This document shows positions 11,540-24,564 of a stretch of DNA of 64,000 nucleotides, piece by piece. This stretch comes from Cheiracanthium punctorium (Eukaryota; Arthropoda; Arachnida; Araneae; Cheiracanthiidae): assembly GCA_038373885.1 (NCBI GenBank), contig JAWZYV010012263.1, positions 620,001 to 684,000 of the forward strand, written 5' to 3'. Under the pieces are notes generated by a model. It was not told where the DNA came from, did no database searches, and saw only the letters and a list, made by a program, of their open reading frames with translations. Position numbers and translations under genes: made by a program. Position 1 is the first letter of the stretch, and the number at the start of each line of letters is the position of its first letter.

Positions 11540-13225
11540 AAAAATTAAAAAAAAAAATGTTTTTCTGAATTAACAAAAAATTTGTTAAATCAGCAAAATT
11601 ATCCGGTTGAAATAGCTCCAACCAAATTTTTGTTGAATTTACAAAATAATTTTGTTATTTCAACAAAACATTTTGTCAATTTAGCCAAATACTTTGGTTA
11701 AATTAACTAAGTGTTTTGTTGATTTAACCAAACTATTTGTTTAAATGGTTTATTTGGTTAAAATCAGCCAAATTATTTGTTTGAATTAGCAAAATTTCTT
11801 TGTTAACTGGTGTTGTGCTGATTCATTTAACAAAATGATTTTGTTGCTTTTACTGTTATATTTTTCAACCCACAAACAGTTGGTTGAAAGTTTTAGAGAT
11901 AAGACTAAATAATTTATCTATTCATTAGGCATTAATTACGTATTCATCGAAATTCACATTTTTATGTTAGTGTTTTTACATAGTATTTATAAATTTAAAT
12001 AAAAGAAATTCAATTTCAGTTATTTTTCTTCATACGAAAACTTAGTAAGGTAATCAAAAATTGCTTTTGCGTTCTTGATGAATAAAATAAATGTGTATAT
12101 TTTCCATTATAATTTCCACCAAACTTTCCATTATAATGAGAAGTCTAGTTTATTTGATAATGATCACGATATCAGTGAAATCGAGAAATGGAGTATTCGC
12201 GTTAGCTGTTTTGAAACTGTGTTTTGAAGTGACAAATGATCCAACACGAAATCGGCAGTCTACTTTACTTCGTACACAATCACTTATGTAGCAGAACTTA
12301 ACCGCTTTTATAAACGTAATATAAAGCTAATAAGTACTAAACGTAATATTAGCATTTTTATCACCAGAATGTTTCATTTTGAAAATGAATGTATTTCCTT
12401 TTAGAAAGAATATAAAAAAAGATAAAGTACTAATCACAAGTGGTTTTCTTTCCGCATTGGTATGCGAATTAAACTGTTTGCGACATAAAAAAGATAGAAA
12501 ATTTAAAAATATGTGTACTGCTTTGTTTTTAAATATTCAAAAATATTTTCGAAATACATACAAAAATTTATAATTTGGTATTGTCCAGCTCAGCCTATAT
12601 TCAAGATATTTTTCATCGAGCCTATACCTTTATAAATTTAATACTATTATTAACTTTTACGGACCAAGATTTTCTACTTCCTTCGATATTTTGCTGCCCG
12701 TTACATTGTGAAAAAGTGATTCTGATTCTTTTAACTAAGTTTGTCTAACGGACATTGAATTGTTTTAAGCTTAACCTGTAGAAATTTATAAAAACGTTAA
12801 AATAAAAATAAAAATTTTTATAATTAGATAAACTAACTAGTCCTACCTTTGAAATTTTCAACAAATCGAGGAAAACCTAATTTATTTTTGTGTTTGACAT
12901 TATCTGTTTTTAAAATATTTCAAGAGCGTACATATCTTTCCTTAGCTCTCCCCTCTTCCTCCGTCAATTGGAACTTCTCCTTCCGCCAGGTCTGGCTGTC
13001 TTTCAGTCCTGCGCATGTCCTTGACGCATGCGTCAATTGACTGTCGAGCAATTTCAAATTTCACTCGTTCTGCGTTTCAACAAAAACGTTTTGATAAAAA
13101 TAAAAGCATTTTGTTAAATCAATTTGGTGAATAAAACAACCTTTTGTTAAATCAACAAAACTACAAAGCTAGAAAACTACTTAACCAAACAAGTTTTGTT
13201 AAATTCAACAAAACACTTTTTAGCG
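11540..13225. mobile_element. Non-autonomous element edged by arrays of TTTGTTAAATCAACAAA motifs
   Basis: Within about 250 bp of the left end (11565-11850) and 150 bp of the right end (13080-13225), variants of TTTGTTAAATCAACAAA recur many times in both orientations. The outermost right sequence, inverted (CTAAAAAGTGTTTTGTTGAA), resembles the left sequence AAAAATGTTTTTCTGAA, giving candidate terminal repeats. The interior is ordinary A+T-rich DNA with small frames only. Arrays of a short motif just inside both ends suggest transposase-binding sites, but no superfamily can be named. Confidence 0.5.
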
Positions 13226-13974
13226 TGTGTATTCTAAAAGTTGACGTAAACAACCATGCTTTCTCAAAGGTGGGCAATCTCACTCCATTAACGAAATGGA
13301 AGGGAATTTTCTCTTCAGAGATCTTGATTTATCTAAGAACGTTAGCAATGTGTCAGATCCAAAATGATTTGCTAATACTGTTGGGAACGCTGATATTCGT
13401 CAGGCTACTCAGCTAGCCTAACTACTCCACTCTTAGCTATATCCACAGTTACAGTAAAAACATTCTTACAAACTCGTAGTGACTACACAAATAATTCGTA
13501 AAATTGAGATGTAAAATCATTTATGGAGTGTATTCCGGACCACTTGTTAGTCCATAAAATCGAAAATGCTCGTAAAAAAAAAAAGAGGTTCGTCTTAACG
13601 ATTGTCGACTGTATGTATCTGATTATTCATTACGGATAACTACACGGTATACGTACACACACAACTATATATTTACAGAAGGATGCAACTTTTGCAAATG
13701 TATAAGTAAAAGTGAAAGTTGTAATGCGTTTCATACTTAAAAAAAAATGCAAATAATAACAGTTTTGATTTTTAACTTCCAACGCGAGTTTAAATATTAA
13801 GTGATTTCAAAGAAACGGAGTTATTTTTTGCTGTCTTAACTAAATAAGATTGAATCAGTTGGAAGTATTGCAAACAAAACATTGATTTTGTTCTCAATGT
13901 TATTCGTGTTGTCCAAGAAATATCCTTTTTAACTTTTGATATTGAAACTGCAGACCCACATCCGAGGCTGCGAA
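13226..13974. other. A+T-rich sequence, nothing recognised
   Basis: No coherent gene or repeat structure was seen. Confidence 0.5.
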
Positions 13975-14062
13975 CAGGGGCGTAGCCAGGATAAAATTCC
14001 GTCTATTTATACACATATAAGTTCATATCCCTCCCCGAAAAATTTTCCTGGCTACGCGCCTG
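13975..14062. mobile_element. 88-bp hAT-like MITE with GGCGTAGCCAGGA ends
   Basis: The left end is CAGGGGCGTAGCCAGGA and the right end TCCTGGCTACGCGCCTG. Flanks carry GCTGCGAA (13967-13974) and GCTGTGAA (14063-14070), an 8-bp duplication with one change. The same terminal sequence recurs at 36410-36424 and 58503-58515, so this is a family. Confidence 0.85.
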
Positions 14063-14944
14063 GCTGTGAACTTCCTTTATCGTTTTCAAAAGTGGACGTT
14101 CTTTATTACTTGCAGTTGGCTGTCGTCATTGCAGATACCTGTACGTCGTACAATTCAACCAACCTAAACGCACTTTATATTTCTATGCACGAAATTGGTT
14201 TGTGGCTAATCATACACACACATCAACTTTCTTTTTCGTAGGGAAAACCTAATTTTACTTAATATTTAAAATTCAGGTCCAAAACGTTTATAAAGTGTAA
14301 TACAGTATTAACATTAAACCCCTTTTCAATGTTAGCACTAAAAACCACGAACATAATATTGCAAATATCATAATTTTTAGCCTTCTCCTCATCTGTAATA
14401 CGGCATTAGCGTTTGAAAAAAAAAAAAAGGTAACGAAAAACGATTTTAGAAGATATTTCAATATTATTTCAAGTGGATCACATATGACTTTATTTTTATC
14501 ATGTATGGTCAGTAAGGTAATTACGACCATTTTTTGCAAGTTTCAACTTTGTGAATTTTTAACTCTTTTAACTCTTTTTTCTCTTTTTTTAACTCTTTTT
14601 TTACTCTTTTTATTTTTAACTCTTTTTTCAATACACTTGACTTCTTTTGATACTTACGTTTACAGCTTTTGTTGGAGCATTTGAGACTGCTATTCTTGCT
14701 TTTGTTAGCAATTTAAATTACCCTGCGTGTGGAAATAATTGATACACATTGCGTAATAAGGTTATAATTTCTACTTATTGAATCAAAATGGCACCTTGAT
14801 GCCAAAATGTGCTGAAAGTCAATATTTTTATAGAAAGAAAATTATTGACGGTAAGAATTGCTGAAGAACTTGAAAGAAATTAAGTAATATTTTCTTGACC
14901 TTTTAAGAGCAAAACAAAATCAAATAAGAAAAAAATGTTACTGT
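14063..14944. other. A+T-rich sequence with a T-rich minisatellite
   Basis: At 14559-14632 the unit AACTCTTTTT is repeated about seven times with length variation. The rest shows nothing recognisable. Confidence 0.5.
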
Positions 14945-15082
14945 TCTTGTTTGTTTGTTTGTGATGTTATGGCAAAGTTACGTAAGGGCTATCTGCCAAG
15001 GATGGAGACTTTACTTTGATTGGAAGACTTTCAAAGGGGTTCTAGCATGTACAGTGTCTTATCCACTCTGTCATGGTGGGGC
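14945..15082 (-). mobile_element. tRNA-derived SINE, family A, internally deleted
   Basis: Read on the minus strand, the copy starts GGCCCCACCATGACAGAGTG at the high-coordinate end, matching the family head with its A box. It jumps straight to the 3' half (TAGAACCCCTTTGAAAGTC, then TTGGCAGATAGCCC) and ends in a CAAACAAACAAA tail. The B box and part of the core are missing. Confidence 0.7.
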
Positions 15083-16809
15083 CACTGTTCTTGGTATTTT
15101 CGTCTGTTTTTATGATTATACGATTCTGAAAAATTGACTAAGTGACGATTTGTTTTAAAGAAATACCGATGGTCTAAATGATTTTTTTTATTTATGGACT
15201 TATTTTTACTATAAACTCTTATCTGGTATAATTTTAATGTATTTGGAATATACTTCTGGCTCTGTTCACAGGACATGTCAGTAAGTTTTAAGTGTTTGAA
15301 ATTTTAAAAAATAATCGGTAGCAAAATTTGTATTTTATAATTTATTTTTTCTTTAATGATCTTCTTCAGTAATATAAGACAAGCATGTACATTTTCAGGT
15401 CAAAAAACTTTTTATACTGTGTTTTCACTCATGGTCGTAATCAGTCCACTTTTATAAAACTATGGAGTAATTAAGACCATGGATTAAAAATATTTAACAC
15501 AGAAAAAAGAAACGTCAGATGCTGTTAAATACAATTCCAAAATACTTTTTAATATGAATTAGCTTGCATAAAAAGTTCTTCCTTTTACGCCAAATGCTCT
15601 GAACATCGAACCGTCAAACCTGTAAAGTGAAAATTTTGATATGTGTTGGTTTTTCAATTGTTACTAACTTAAAAATGCTTATAAATGTTGAAAAATACCA
15701 ATAATAAAAACAGCTTTATGCCAAATATTTTTTCGTAAGTTCATCATTTATAGATTTTTTTTTATTCCACTTGTTGTAATTACCCAGTTTGTCCCTGTAA
15801 AATATGCAGTATTTCGGATAATTCTCGCTTTAATTCTCACCTCTTTATTTTAAAACTGTTGTAGCTTGGATTGTTTCGATTAAACAAGCATCGCAAATTG
15901 ACTATAAAAATGTTTGTTCTCGTACGAGAAATACAACACTATTTTCAATCAATCATAAATGATTTTTGCATCCTTATTTGAAATTATTTTAATATAAATT
16001 ACCTTTGGAGATAATTTTCTATATCCTTCCATCGTTATGATGGAAAGCTTGTTTGTAGACCTGGTTTCTATCTTACTTAAAATTTCCTTTCGTAACTCTT
16101 ATCTATAAATCATATTTTAGATCCTCAGTTTTCCCTATTTAAAGAATTTTCGCAAAACACTGAACTCTGAGGAAGAGGCCACTTCTTATGTTACTACCAA
16201 TCATCTTAAGTGGCTGTGCAATAAAAATTTGTTGCGTTACTCGAGGAATCACTTACAGAGATATCTGGCGTTCGAGTATATATAGGCCTGCATTTTATTG
16301 TTTTTTACTGCATTTATCCAAAGCACTTTGGTCATCTCTATATACACATAGAGACGGAAACTGCTACAATCATATTTAAGTTGGAATCCAGTGATATCTA
16401 TTTTGGTAGTGTAGACGATAGAATCTCTTTCAACTTTATTTGTGAAAATAATCTTTTTAGTATCTGTACTTCTGAATATTATGATTAAAAAAAATTATTA
16501 ATTATAAAAAACTCGTGGTTTATTCTTACGAATTAAAGGAAAACGATCAGCGTTTTTCATTTTCTAAGCAACAATTAAACTTGTTTCTCAAGTGACAAAA
16601 GTACATTTCATTCTAAAAATCATTAACGTAACTAGAACATATCCGCTTTCAAACCAACTCTTAATAGTAACGAACTTAACCACTGGAATACTCCAAAACT
16701 TAAAATTCAGTATTATAATATATATATAATTATATAACAGAATGCAAGAAGGAAGTGGCTTAACGTTTCTCAAATGATTGATCTATTTCCTTCCATGCAA
16801 CTTACATTT
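15083..16809. other. A+T-rich sequence, nothing recognised
   Basis: Scattered open frames of 60-65 codons have no similarity that I can name and no splice context. No repeats with defined ends. Confidence 0.5.
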
Positions 16810-16812
16810 ATA

Positions 16813-16836
16813 CACTTGTGTGCAAAAATTAAGGAC
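16813..16836. mobile_element. Solo Tc1-type terminal repeat
   Basis: The sequence CACTTGTGTGCAAAAATTAA followed by GGAC, next to TA, resembles the terminal repeat of Tc1-like transposons. No partner end was found nearby. Confidence 0.4.
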
Positions 16837-16904
16837 GTGGTGCTTTTTAGTGCAGAATAGCGCAGCGCAGCAGTGTTCAAAATCGATAAATATTTACCAG
16901 TATA

Positions 16905-18216
16905 TCCTCATCATGTAAAATTATGGGGTAAAGTGAACTAAAGTAAAAATAAAATAAAGTAAAATAAAAAATTGCTAATTTTTCGACTTTAGTTTTTGTA
17001 CTCCAGTGTGTTATTTTATTGAATTAGCGTTAGCACCTAGTCAATAAAAAAGTTGAAATGTAAAGCAATTTTTCCTAAATGCATTTTTAATGCATACTAA
17101 TTTAAATTTACCATAGCTATGTTCTGACAAGTTCTATAGCATTTTTCGTAATTGTAAACAAGCAACGATAAAGTTCCTTATCCTTGCGCACTGTCAACTT
17201 TGAAGCACAGTAAAAGAAAAAAAAAATACTTTTTTTAAAGACGAGCCTCTTTTGTTAAGAAAAATTACTAGCCTTACCCAAAGTGAACGCATGAAAGGAC
17301 AATGCAAGCTTTCAAGTAAGTGAATATTTTTACATACTTTTGATAGTTTAGCATTTTAATTACTCATTAAAAAAATTGTTAATTTAATGTTGTTTAGTTA
17401 CTACTGAAAAGTTTATTAATTCCATTTGGAAACATGATATTATCTTTTATCTGCTTATTAAATCAATGTTGTTTTATTGTGTCTCCAAACACTTTCAAGA
17501 AATTAATACATTCCTGAAAATCTGAGTCGTTCTGTTATTACTTTCAATTTAGTCTAAACAGATTATTATATGGAAAAAGTAAGATTTTTTAAAAATACTT
17601 AAAAATACTTTTCTTTCCATTTATGTTTCAGTGTGATGGGGTAAAATCGGTGTACAGTTAGGCTTAGTTAATATTGTCTCCAAACTCTCCTAATAAACTA
17701 TTTAATGAGTATAAATGGTGCTTACTTCTGTCTGAAAATCTGGGCTAAAAAAATCATTTTAAAACAAACTATTTTTGGTCAAAATAAAATATCTACTCAT
17801 TTTACCCCACCTTACCTTGCAATGAGATGTCCAAATACAAAGTTAATCTAGAGCCCCTGTCTAGCAGTCCTGCTCATAATATTTTTAAATTTTATTTTTT
17901 TGCAATTCATGATAATAAATAAATAAAACGTAAAATTTAATGTAAAGTATTAATATGTTTAGCTTTTTCTAATCTGTTACCTATTTTAACCCATCTATTA
18001 ACCATTTTACCCAACTTTTATGCTCTTGATAAAGTTTAATATTTTTCCATTTAAATCAAATACGACTATTTAATTTTATTTCGGCTGTGAAGGGTATGAG
18101 TACATTGCATAAAGTAACACGAAAAAAGTTGAATGTTTAAATTGCAAGTAATAGAAAACAGCCCATGAACACAAAAATGCCCGTTTTTATATCCATTTTA
18201 CCCCACCATGCCATAG
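16905..18216. mobile_element. Probable element edged by GGGGTAAA motifs
   Basis: GGGGTAAA motifs lie on the plus strand near 16924 and 17637 and on the minus strand near 17803, 18012 (variant) and 18195, pointing inward from the two ends. The right end inverted (CATGGTGGGGTAAAATGGA) resembles the left end (TTATGGGGTAAAGTGAA). Similar motifs define the element at 58055-59352. Boundaries are approximate. Confidence 0.45.
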
Positions 18217-18254
18217 TGTTTTAAAAATTTTTAATAAAGTTTGATACTACATGG

Positions 18255-18345
18255 CAATATTTGGGTCCTCTAAAAAATGGTGTCCAGGGAACGTACCCTG
18301 AATGCCTGGAACAGTCCCTGACGAAATTTACAGGACCCAATATTG
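18255..18345. mobile_element. Small inverted-repeat element with GGGTCCT arms
   Basis: The left arm CAATATTTGGGTCCT is inverted as AGGACCCAATATTG at the right. A second small hairpin, CAGGGAACGTACCCTG, lies inside. No target duplication is visible. Confidence 0.5.
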
Positions 18346-20322
18346 ATGCATTTTCAAGAAATCACATTCTAAACAATTGGAAATCAATTTTCACAGTTTA
18401 GGTAATTCTAAGTGAAACTCAGCAATTGTGGGGTAGGTTATGCAGTTAAGGTATTAGTATAGTCTCCGAAAGGTGACTGGTCAGTGTCCCAAAAGAACCC
18501 CAGAGGCTTTTTCCTTTTCACTCGTTTAATAATATTTTTAGTTAACTAATTTTATAAAATTTCTAACGCTTATGCAAATTAATATTGTTTTTTTTTATAT
18601 TTAGTAATTTTAAAAATATATGTAGTTTAGTAAGTTTCTTTAGTTTGTGAGCTGTAGTTTTTACAACATTTCTTTTGAACCGGTATTAAGTCTTAAGTAT
18701 CATTGTGTTTCTTTCTGGACAAGTTGTTAATCAGTTGCTGTGGCAATATTTTTACGAGCTTTCCCTGGCTCTTGATTTCTTGTTTCTTCTGGATCAAGTC
18801 CACTGCCTTCAATTGACATTTGCTCGAATTGAAGTCTTGCGACAATACGCCAAGCTATGGATTTCCATAAACCGCGTTGTTGTGATACTTTTAGTGACAT
18901 TTTCTTAAAACAAAAGCTGAACAAATTAATTGCTCAAGACAGTGAAAAAAACATGTTTATGAAAAATTACACACGATTTCTTGACCAATCTCTTGATTTT
19001 TCACGTCATAAAGCTGATTTGCAAATGAATTTTTCTTATTTTGTTTTCTGGTGCTCTTTAAATTATGGATGCTTTATTTTAGTTAGTTATGCGTGTAAGT
19101 ATCCGCGCATTTGCGTTAAAAACCATGTGATCCTTAACATTTCGGAGCAGTGTATGTGCGTATGACGTCACTTATTATGGTGTAAAAGTGGACTATATTT
19201 TCCAGATTGTAGTATCATTTTTTTTAAATAATAAATTTCAATAACGTGAATCCTTTTATATTAATTAACTCATAGAAAATTAACTTTATTTTTCTTTGAT
19301 CAAAGCTCCCTTGAAAGAAATATTTCATTTAAATGCTCATAAATATAGCAGTTGTGCAATAATACCTCTGGAAATTGCGTTTCTACAATTGTGTAAATGG
19401 AACTGATTTTGGGAATTATATTTAAAAAGCGTACAAGAATAAAAACATACTTTATTTATTATTAATAATGTTACGAGTTTTAAATTGCTCAGTTTATTTA
19501 CAACCGTGTTTCATTAAAATAATTGAGTTTTTCTTTGAGAAATTTATAATAATAATTTTATATTTTCAAACTAATGAAAAGCTTTGGAACTTTATTTTGC
19601 GTGTGTATGCTTGTCAAAATAAACAAAAAATATTAAATTAAACTTTAAATTTCAGGCGCGCTTCGCTTTAAATATTTTTATAAATGAATATTTTTACAAG
19701 AAATGTTTCAATGTATCCTCCCACATTTAATTTATTGCAGACTTTAAAGCTTTACTTTTATTTCCAAGCACTGACTAATGATGTTTCATTAGTTTGCTTT
19801 TTCAGAAAGTTCAAATATCAATTTTAAATTAAAATCGCTGCTAAGCATGCCAAGAAACATTTAATGACCTACAGATTGGTGCAAAAAAATACAATCAACA
19901 TAATTAATTTATTCTGATAAATTAAAAGCCTGATTGCCTGTTAGCGCTCGCAGAAACTAATTTCTTTAAAATTCATCCAAAGAACATATATTACATCAAA
20001 AACCCTTTCCGGAGTATGAAAAGAATTCGATAAAAATGCAAAATTTCTTGAAAACGTCTTGCTAATTTGACATTTAATTACGATTCTTTCTCCAAATCCG
20101 TTAATGTTTATCCAAGTAATGAGCGGACTGCTAACAGACGCTAAAAATCCTTCTTATTGGGTTAATGCCAAAATTTGTTCAAATGCGTAAGTTTTTATGT
20201 TAATTGATGAAAGTCTGTAACAATCTTGTCAATTTAAAAAATTTAGAGTGATCCATTCTTAGTTTTAATTCGGTTTAAAAATCATGTAATACGTGTCTAA
20301 AAATTAACCATTTGTGTCTAGC
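18346..20322. other. A+T-rich sequence with one coding-like patch
   Basis: 18700-18930 contains overlapping open frames on both strands. Two minus-strand frames (a 57-codon one from ATG at 18900, and another ending at TAA near 18690) both read like protein. No consistent splice signals were found, so no gene is called. 19170-20320 is A+T-rich with nothing recognised. Confidence 0.35.
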
Positions 20323-20330
20323 GTCTCTTT

Positions 20331-20461
20331 TAGGGATGGACGCGAGACGGCATTTTGCGAGACGAGACAGAGATTTGCAGATTTTTTGCGAGACGAGACA
20401 AAGATTTTCGGCTGTTTTGCGAGACGCGAGACGCCTATTTTTCGTCTCGCGTCCATCCCTA
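20331..20461. mobile_element. 131-bp hAT-like MITE with TAGGGATGGACGCGAGACG ends
   Basis: The first 19 bases, TAGGGATGGACGCGAGACG, are exactly inverted at the right end. The flanks carry an exact 8-bp duplication, GTCTCTTT (20323-20330 and 20462-20469), as expected for hAT-type insertion. The interior consists of GCGAGACGAGACA-type direct repeats, giving high G+C and CpG against an A+T-rich background. Confidence 0.9.
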
Positions 20462-20469
20462 GTCTCTTT

Positions 20470-22524
20470 TTAGGGAGGATCAAATTTTAGCATTCTTGCT
20501 GTCAGTCGTAAAAGTTTGTCACGTTATTTGAAGGGTGTAAAAGCAAAACTCACAGGTTTAGGACTATGTGCAAGTAGTTGTTAAGCCAACAAATATAGCA
20601 ACTTTCTCCACTTTTTGCTGATGCCTGTAATAACTGATAAATTTCTAACATAAATTGTATCAAGAAGGGACTGTTTCTTAAAAAAATACGTGCGTAAAAA
20701 GTGAAAGTTTTACATGTCACTTGGTCATCTTAAAGTTTTTTTGTGGGTTGTTTAGAATTTTAATCAGTTTTTGATTAAGTCACATCCCCAATACGAAATT
20801 TCCCTTTGAAGTTTTTGTAACAAGCCGGATTATTTTTCGCGACAAACAGCAATAATATTTAAAATAGATATAAAATCCACCAGTAAGGTGTTGATTCCGG
20901 GAGGGTAAATTTTAAAAATTAACTCGGAGAAAACTAAAGCTTACGCTCGGTGCAATAAGATAGATATAAAAGGAGAGCAAGTTGGCCCAAGCTGGCTAGT
21001 TGGTCAGATGTCAGTGGAAGGAATACGTAGCAAGTGCTCTGTGACGGATGGCGTAGGAGCATCGCGTTATTATTCATCCGTTTTGTGAAGACTACTTGCG
21101 TGAATATCCAAACAGTGAATTTTGCGTTGTGGAGCAATGACGACTTAGAACACTGCACATTGTATCGTTTCAGGCGTGCATTTATGGTACGATAATTATT
21201 CTTTTTGTGGAAGCAGTTGTGTTCATCTGACTGTTGTTCATACTGAACGGGAATTCATGAGAGTTGAGATGTGAAGATTGATGAGTTTCTAGAAACAACA
21301 GAACTCTGACGTTTCGCGTAATTCCTGAAACTTATTAGACACTCTGAGTTCTCAACGCATTTACACCTGTGCGAGCCCGTCTTTCGCACGTCCATATTTC
21401 GGTTCAAATAAAAAAAAAATACCTTTTGAAGGGTGAACATTTTCATCCCATTCGCATAGATTTCAGAAATGCCAATCCTATAGAATAAATTCCTCATATT
21501 AATTTAATAATAAAAAATTTAAATTTTCCCTAAATACATTTATGCACGTAATGAGAAATCCGCTAGTCATTTTTGTTATCTGTAAGCATTTTGTGGAAAC
21601 AATAGATGTTATTTGTGAAACATAGGTAGGAAGTTTGACTAATGCATATAAATTTCTGCGTCCAATGATGAAAGTTGGTTCTATTTTAAAACACCGTCCT
21701 ATAAGGGTTAAACAATTTTTGGAACAATTTTATAATTTATCAAAGGTAAATAAATGTACTGCATTCAAGTTTCAGCATTCAAAACACTCCCATGTAAGTT
21801 TGTATTAAGTTAAACAGGATATGTCAGTGCTTAGAAGCACGCATAAAATGGACTGTATGAATATTTATAAAATATATTTATAATTCAAAAGAATTAGAAT
21901 TTAACTACAGGCTTAGGAACTATTAAAATTTTGAAGTAACGCCTATTCTGGTGTGCATTTTCCCCTACTAACAATGTGATTCAGAAGGCTTTTTTCTGGA
22001 AAAGCAACGGCGTGATAAACTTTTTATTCAACCTAATGTGTATTTTGACACCACTGCGAGGAACCGATATTGCTCACAGAAAAGACGTGTGCTGGATATT
22101 CGTAAAAAAATAAAGTCCCTTATTCGAAGACCGTTGCAATACGAATATTAATGACTAGATTAATTGCCTTACAAGCAAATCAGATCAAATGGAATATTGA
22201 TCTCGAACGCTTTTTAACAAATTTTGAACATTTAAAAATTATAATTTCTTGCAAAAGTTAAATATGTATATTTTTCTCAAATTTTCTTAGTTTTGAAACT
22301 TTCATTCATTTATAGCACATCTATGCAAGAAAAAAAAATATGCCTTTTAGGGCTCCACAATAAAAAGCTCCTATATAAAAAAATTGTATTTTTACTCAAT
22401 TTTTACTTTTTGCTTTTTGGTTACAAATAAAACACAAATTTTATTTATAACTAAACATGAAGTTATTTTATGAAAGCTTCTTATAATTATCATAAAACTT
22501 GACCATTACATCATGGAACCCCTC
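20470..22524. other. Mostly A+T-rich; possible core promoter near 20965
   Basis: A TATAAAAG box at 20965-20972 is followed 33 bp downstream by an initiator-like CTAGTTG, then about 190 bp less A+T-rich than the surroundings. This could be a promoter and 5' exon on the plus strand, but the motifs are short. A perfect TTTCTAGAAA palindrome lies near 21288. Otherwise nothing recognised. Confidence 0.25.
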
Positions 22525-22596
22525 TTCCTTCGCTGGGAATCGAACCTGGGTCTCCTGGTCGAGAGCCAGAAATCCTAACCACTAACCAAATGGAAT
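22525..22596 (-). pseudogene. tRNA-Glu(CTC)-like pseudogene or SINE head
   Basis: Read on the minus strand, the D arm is GGTTAGTGGTTAGGATT, the anticodon loop CTCTCGA sits in a five-pair stem (anticodon CTC, glutamate), and the B box is GGTTCGATTCC. The acceptor ends TTCCATT and GAAGGAA pair apart from one mismatch. The T stem has two mismatches, so a functional tRNA is unlikely. A TTTT run about 35 bases past its 3' end could terminate polymerase III. It may be the remnant head of a SINE. Confidence 0.55.
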
Positions 22597-22802
22597 TTAG
22601 CAGTGACTTCAGTGCTTCTAACTTCCAGAAAGTGGAGAAGCCACGTTTCTAAGCGTGGCACGATGACGGAAGGACAAAATACAATCTCATTAAAAAACTT
22701 CTAATAAATCGTTTTCCATTTCAGCTGAGTTTTAACGGGAATATCAGTCAGTAATAGTTATTTGCTCTACTTTATTACAAAATAAGAACATTTTTCATGC
22801 AG

Positions 22803-22935
22803 AAGACTGGCGGATTTTGTCCAAAGCACGTTCTTCAGTGAGATGCCTATTGTAATACGCCCCGCCCCGTATGCTGTTGGAAAACCTGCTCCGTCGCCAT
22901 TTTCGAAGTTTGACGATACCTCCACGAGTAGCGGT
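22803..22935 (+). CDS. Candidate exon or GC-rich promoter island
   Basis: A G+C-rich, CpG-containing 133-bp segment is bounded by a plausible acceptor (ACATTTTTCATGCAG before 22803) and a consensus donor GTAAGT at 22936. One plus frame is open throughout. ATG at 22843, with G at -3, starts MPIVIRPAPYAVGKPAPSPF and continues 11 codons, in frame, to the donor. I do not recognise the protein. Against the exon reading, one minus frame is also fully open, and the block contains CCCCGCCCC (Sp1-like) and, on the minus strand, AAAATGGCGAC (YY1-like), which would suit a promoter or transposon leader. Coding on plus, coding on minus and regulatory use all remain possible. Confidence 0.35.
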
Positions 22936-22941
22936 GTAAGT

Positions 22942-24564
22942 TATTTGCAAATCAAACGCATAGTTACGTGAAAAAAAAACTCCTTTTTAGCCCAAACAAT
23001 ATCAAAACACAATGTTTAATACTAGTATATATATGTTTATTTTAAGTTTGAATACAGATCTGAAAGTTTACTCACTATAAATATCGCCTCCTGACAATAT
23101 GATAGCTGCTACGAACTGAAACTTTCGTATATGATTTGTGGCGTGTCGCTATTTCAGCTAGTTCGCTCCCTGTCGTCATATAGCGGCTTATTTCAAAATT
23201 AAAGCGAGTTGGAAAACGTGTCCCGGTCTCCCCAATATTTTAGAATTTAAAACTTGATTTCAGTATATAATTTCAAACTTTTCAAAAATGTGGCAATTAA
23301 ATTTCAGTCTATTAGAACGATACCGCCATGCAATATATATTGATTCTTCAGCTTTCTAACATTCAGGCTTATAGCTAGCGTGTTATATATGTTTAATGCA
23401 AACTATTCAGTAGATCAGCCTTGAGAGAAATTTTAAATAAGGTGGTGCTTTTCATAGAAAATCTTTGCGTATTAATAAATAATTGAACCCGGAAATCGTA
23501 AAATTGATTCTTAAGTAATCCATTATTTCTGAGTATGGCAACAATCGATACCCTTCCATCCCCCTTAACCCCCAAAAAAGTCAGTGATGATAGAGTAGAC
23601 TATTTTTGGAGGTACATTTTTATCATTGATAATTAATTACGGATTTTATATAAAGCTCCCGAATCGATTAAAAAAAATTGGGTAATGGAAATTGAACAAG
23701 AAATTCAGATGATGCGTAAGGAAATGTTCGCAATTTTGTTGGACTTTCGATCTAATTATGAATTTCACTTGATTAGTAGCTGATGCGCGAAAGCATAGTA
23801 AATTTTGATGAGTTTATAATGGTCAGAAATATCGCTGCTGTGTTAGTTTAATAACACACTAAATTAATTTAGCATACGCAAAGAAAAATGGTTCGAGGGA
23901 AAGGAAAAATATTTTACGTTCTTTCAGCCTGCAGGTAGAAAAATAATTAAAAAGTGGAAGATCAAAGAAAAAAAGAAGTCATAACTATAATTTATACTTC
24001 TAAAAGATTTCAGAATGTTTTTGGGGTTTCTTTGTGTTTTTATTTTAACAATGAAGTGAAGAACATTTCTTTAATAAATAATTTCAGGCACGAAACGTTT
24101 GATGAATTTTATGCTTTAGTATGGCGGAAAGCTTCATATAATGAAAAGTAACGAACATAATTAAAAATAGATTTACAGGCAGTAATTCAAGAAATAAACT
24201 TTTCATTCCATTACGGGATTTTTTTTAAATCGATATTCTCTTTTAGAAAATGTACAAATTTAATAAAATGTATAACTTCGGGTAATTTAATTAGTTAAAA
24301 ATTAATTTATCATGAAAAATATTGAATAAACATTAGTAGATTTGAAAACAGAAAATTAAACATACAACTACGATCGGGGCGCATTAAAAAATAAATAAAA
24401 CATAATGTTAGAATAGCATTGATAATTTTAAGTGTACATTATGTACGCAACAACTTAAATAAACCTGGTTTGTGAAAAATAAAAAGAGGTAACATCTGAT
24501 AATTGCGGTCAATATCAAAACAACAGGTATATGCTCTACTTAAACATTTGATTATTTTACAAGG
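22942..24564. other. A+T-rich sequence, nothing recognised
   Basis: Only short frames below 70 codons and no defined repeats. Confidence 0.5.

Noticed and set aside
18727..18924. 65-codon minus frame with protein-like composition
   Set aside because: A second minus frame over the same bases is equally protein-like and no splice sites decide between them; not supported as a gene.
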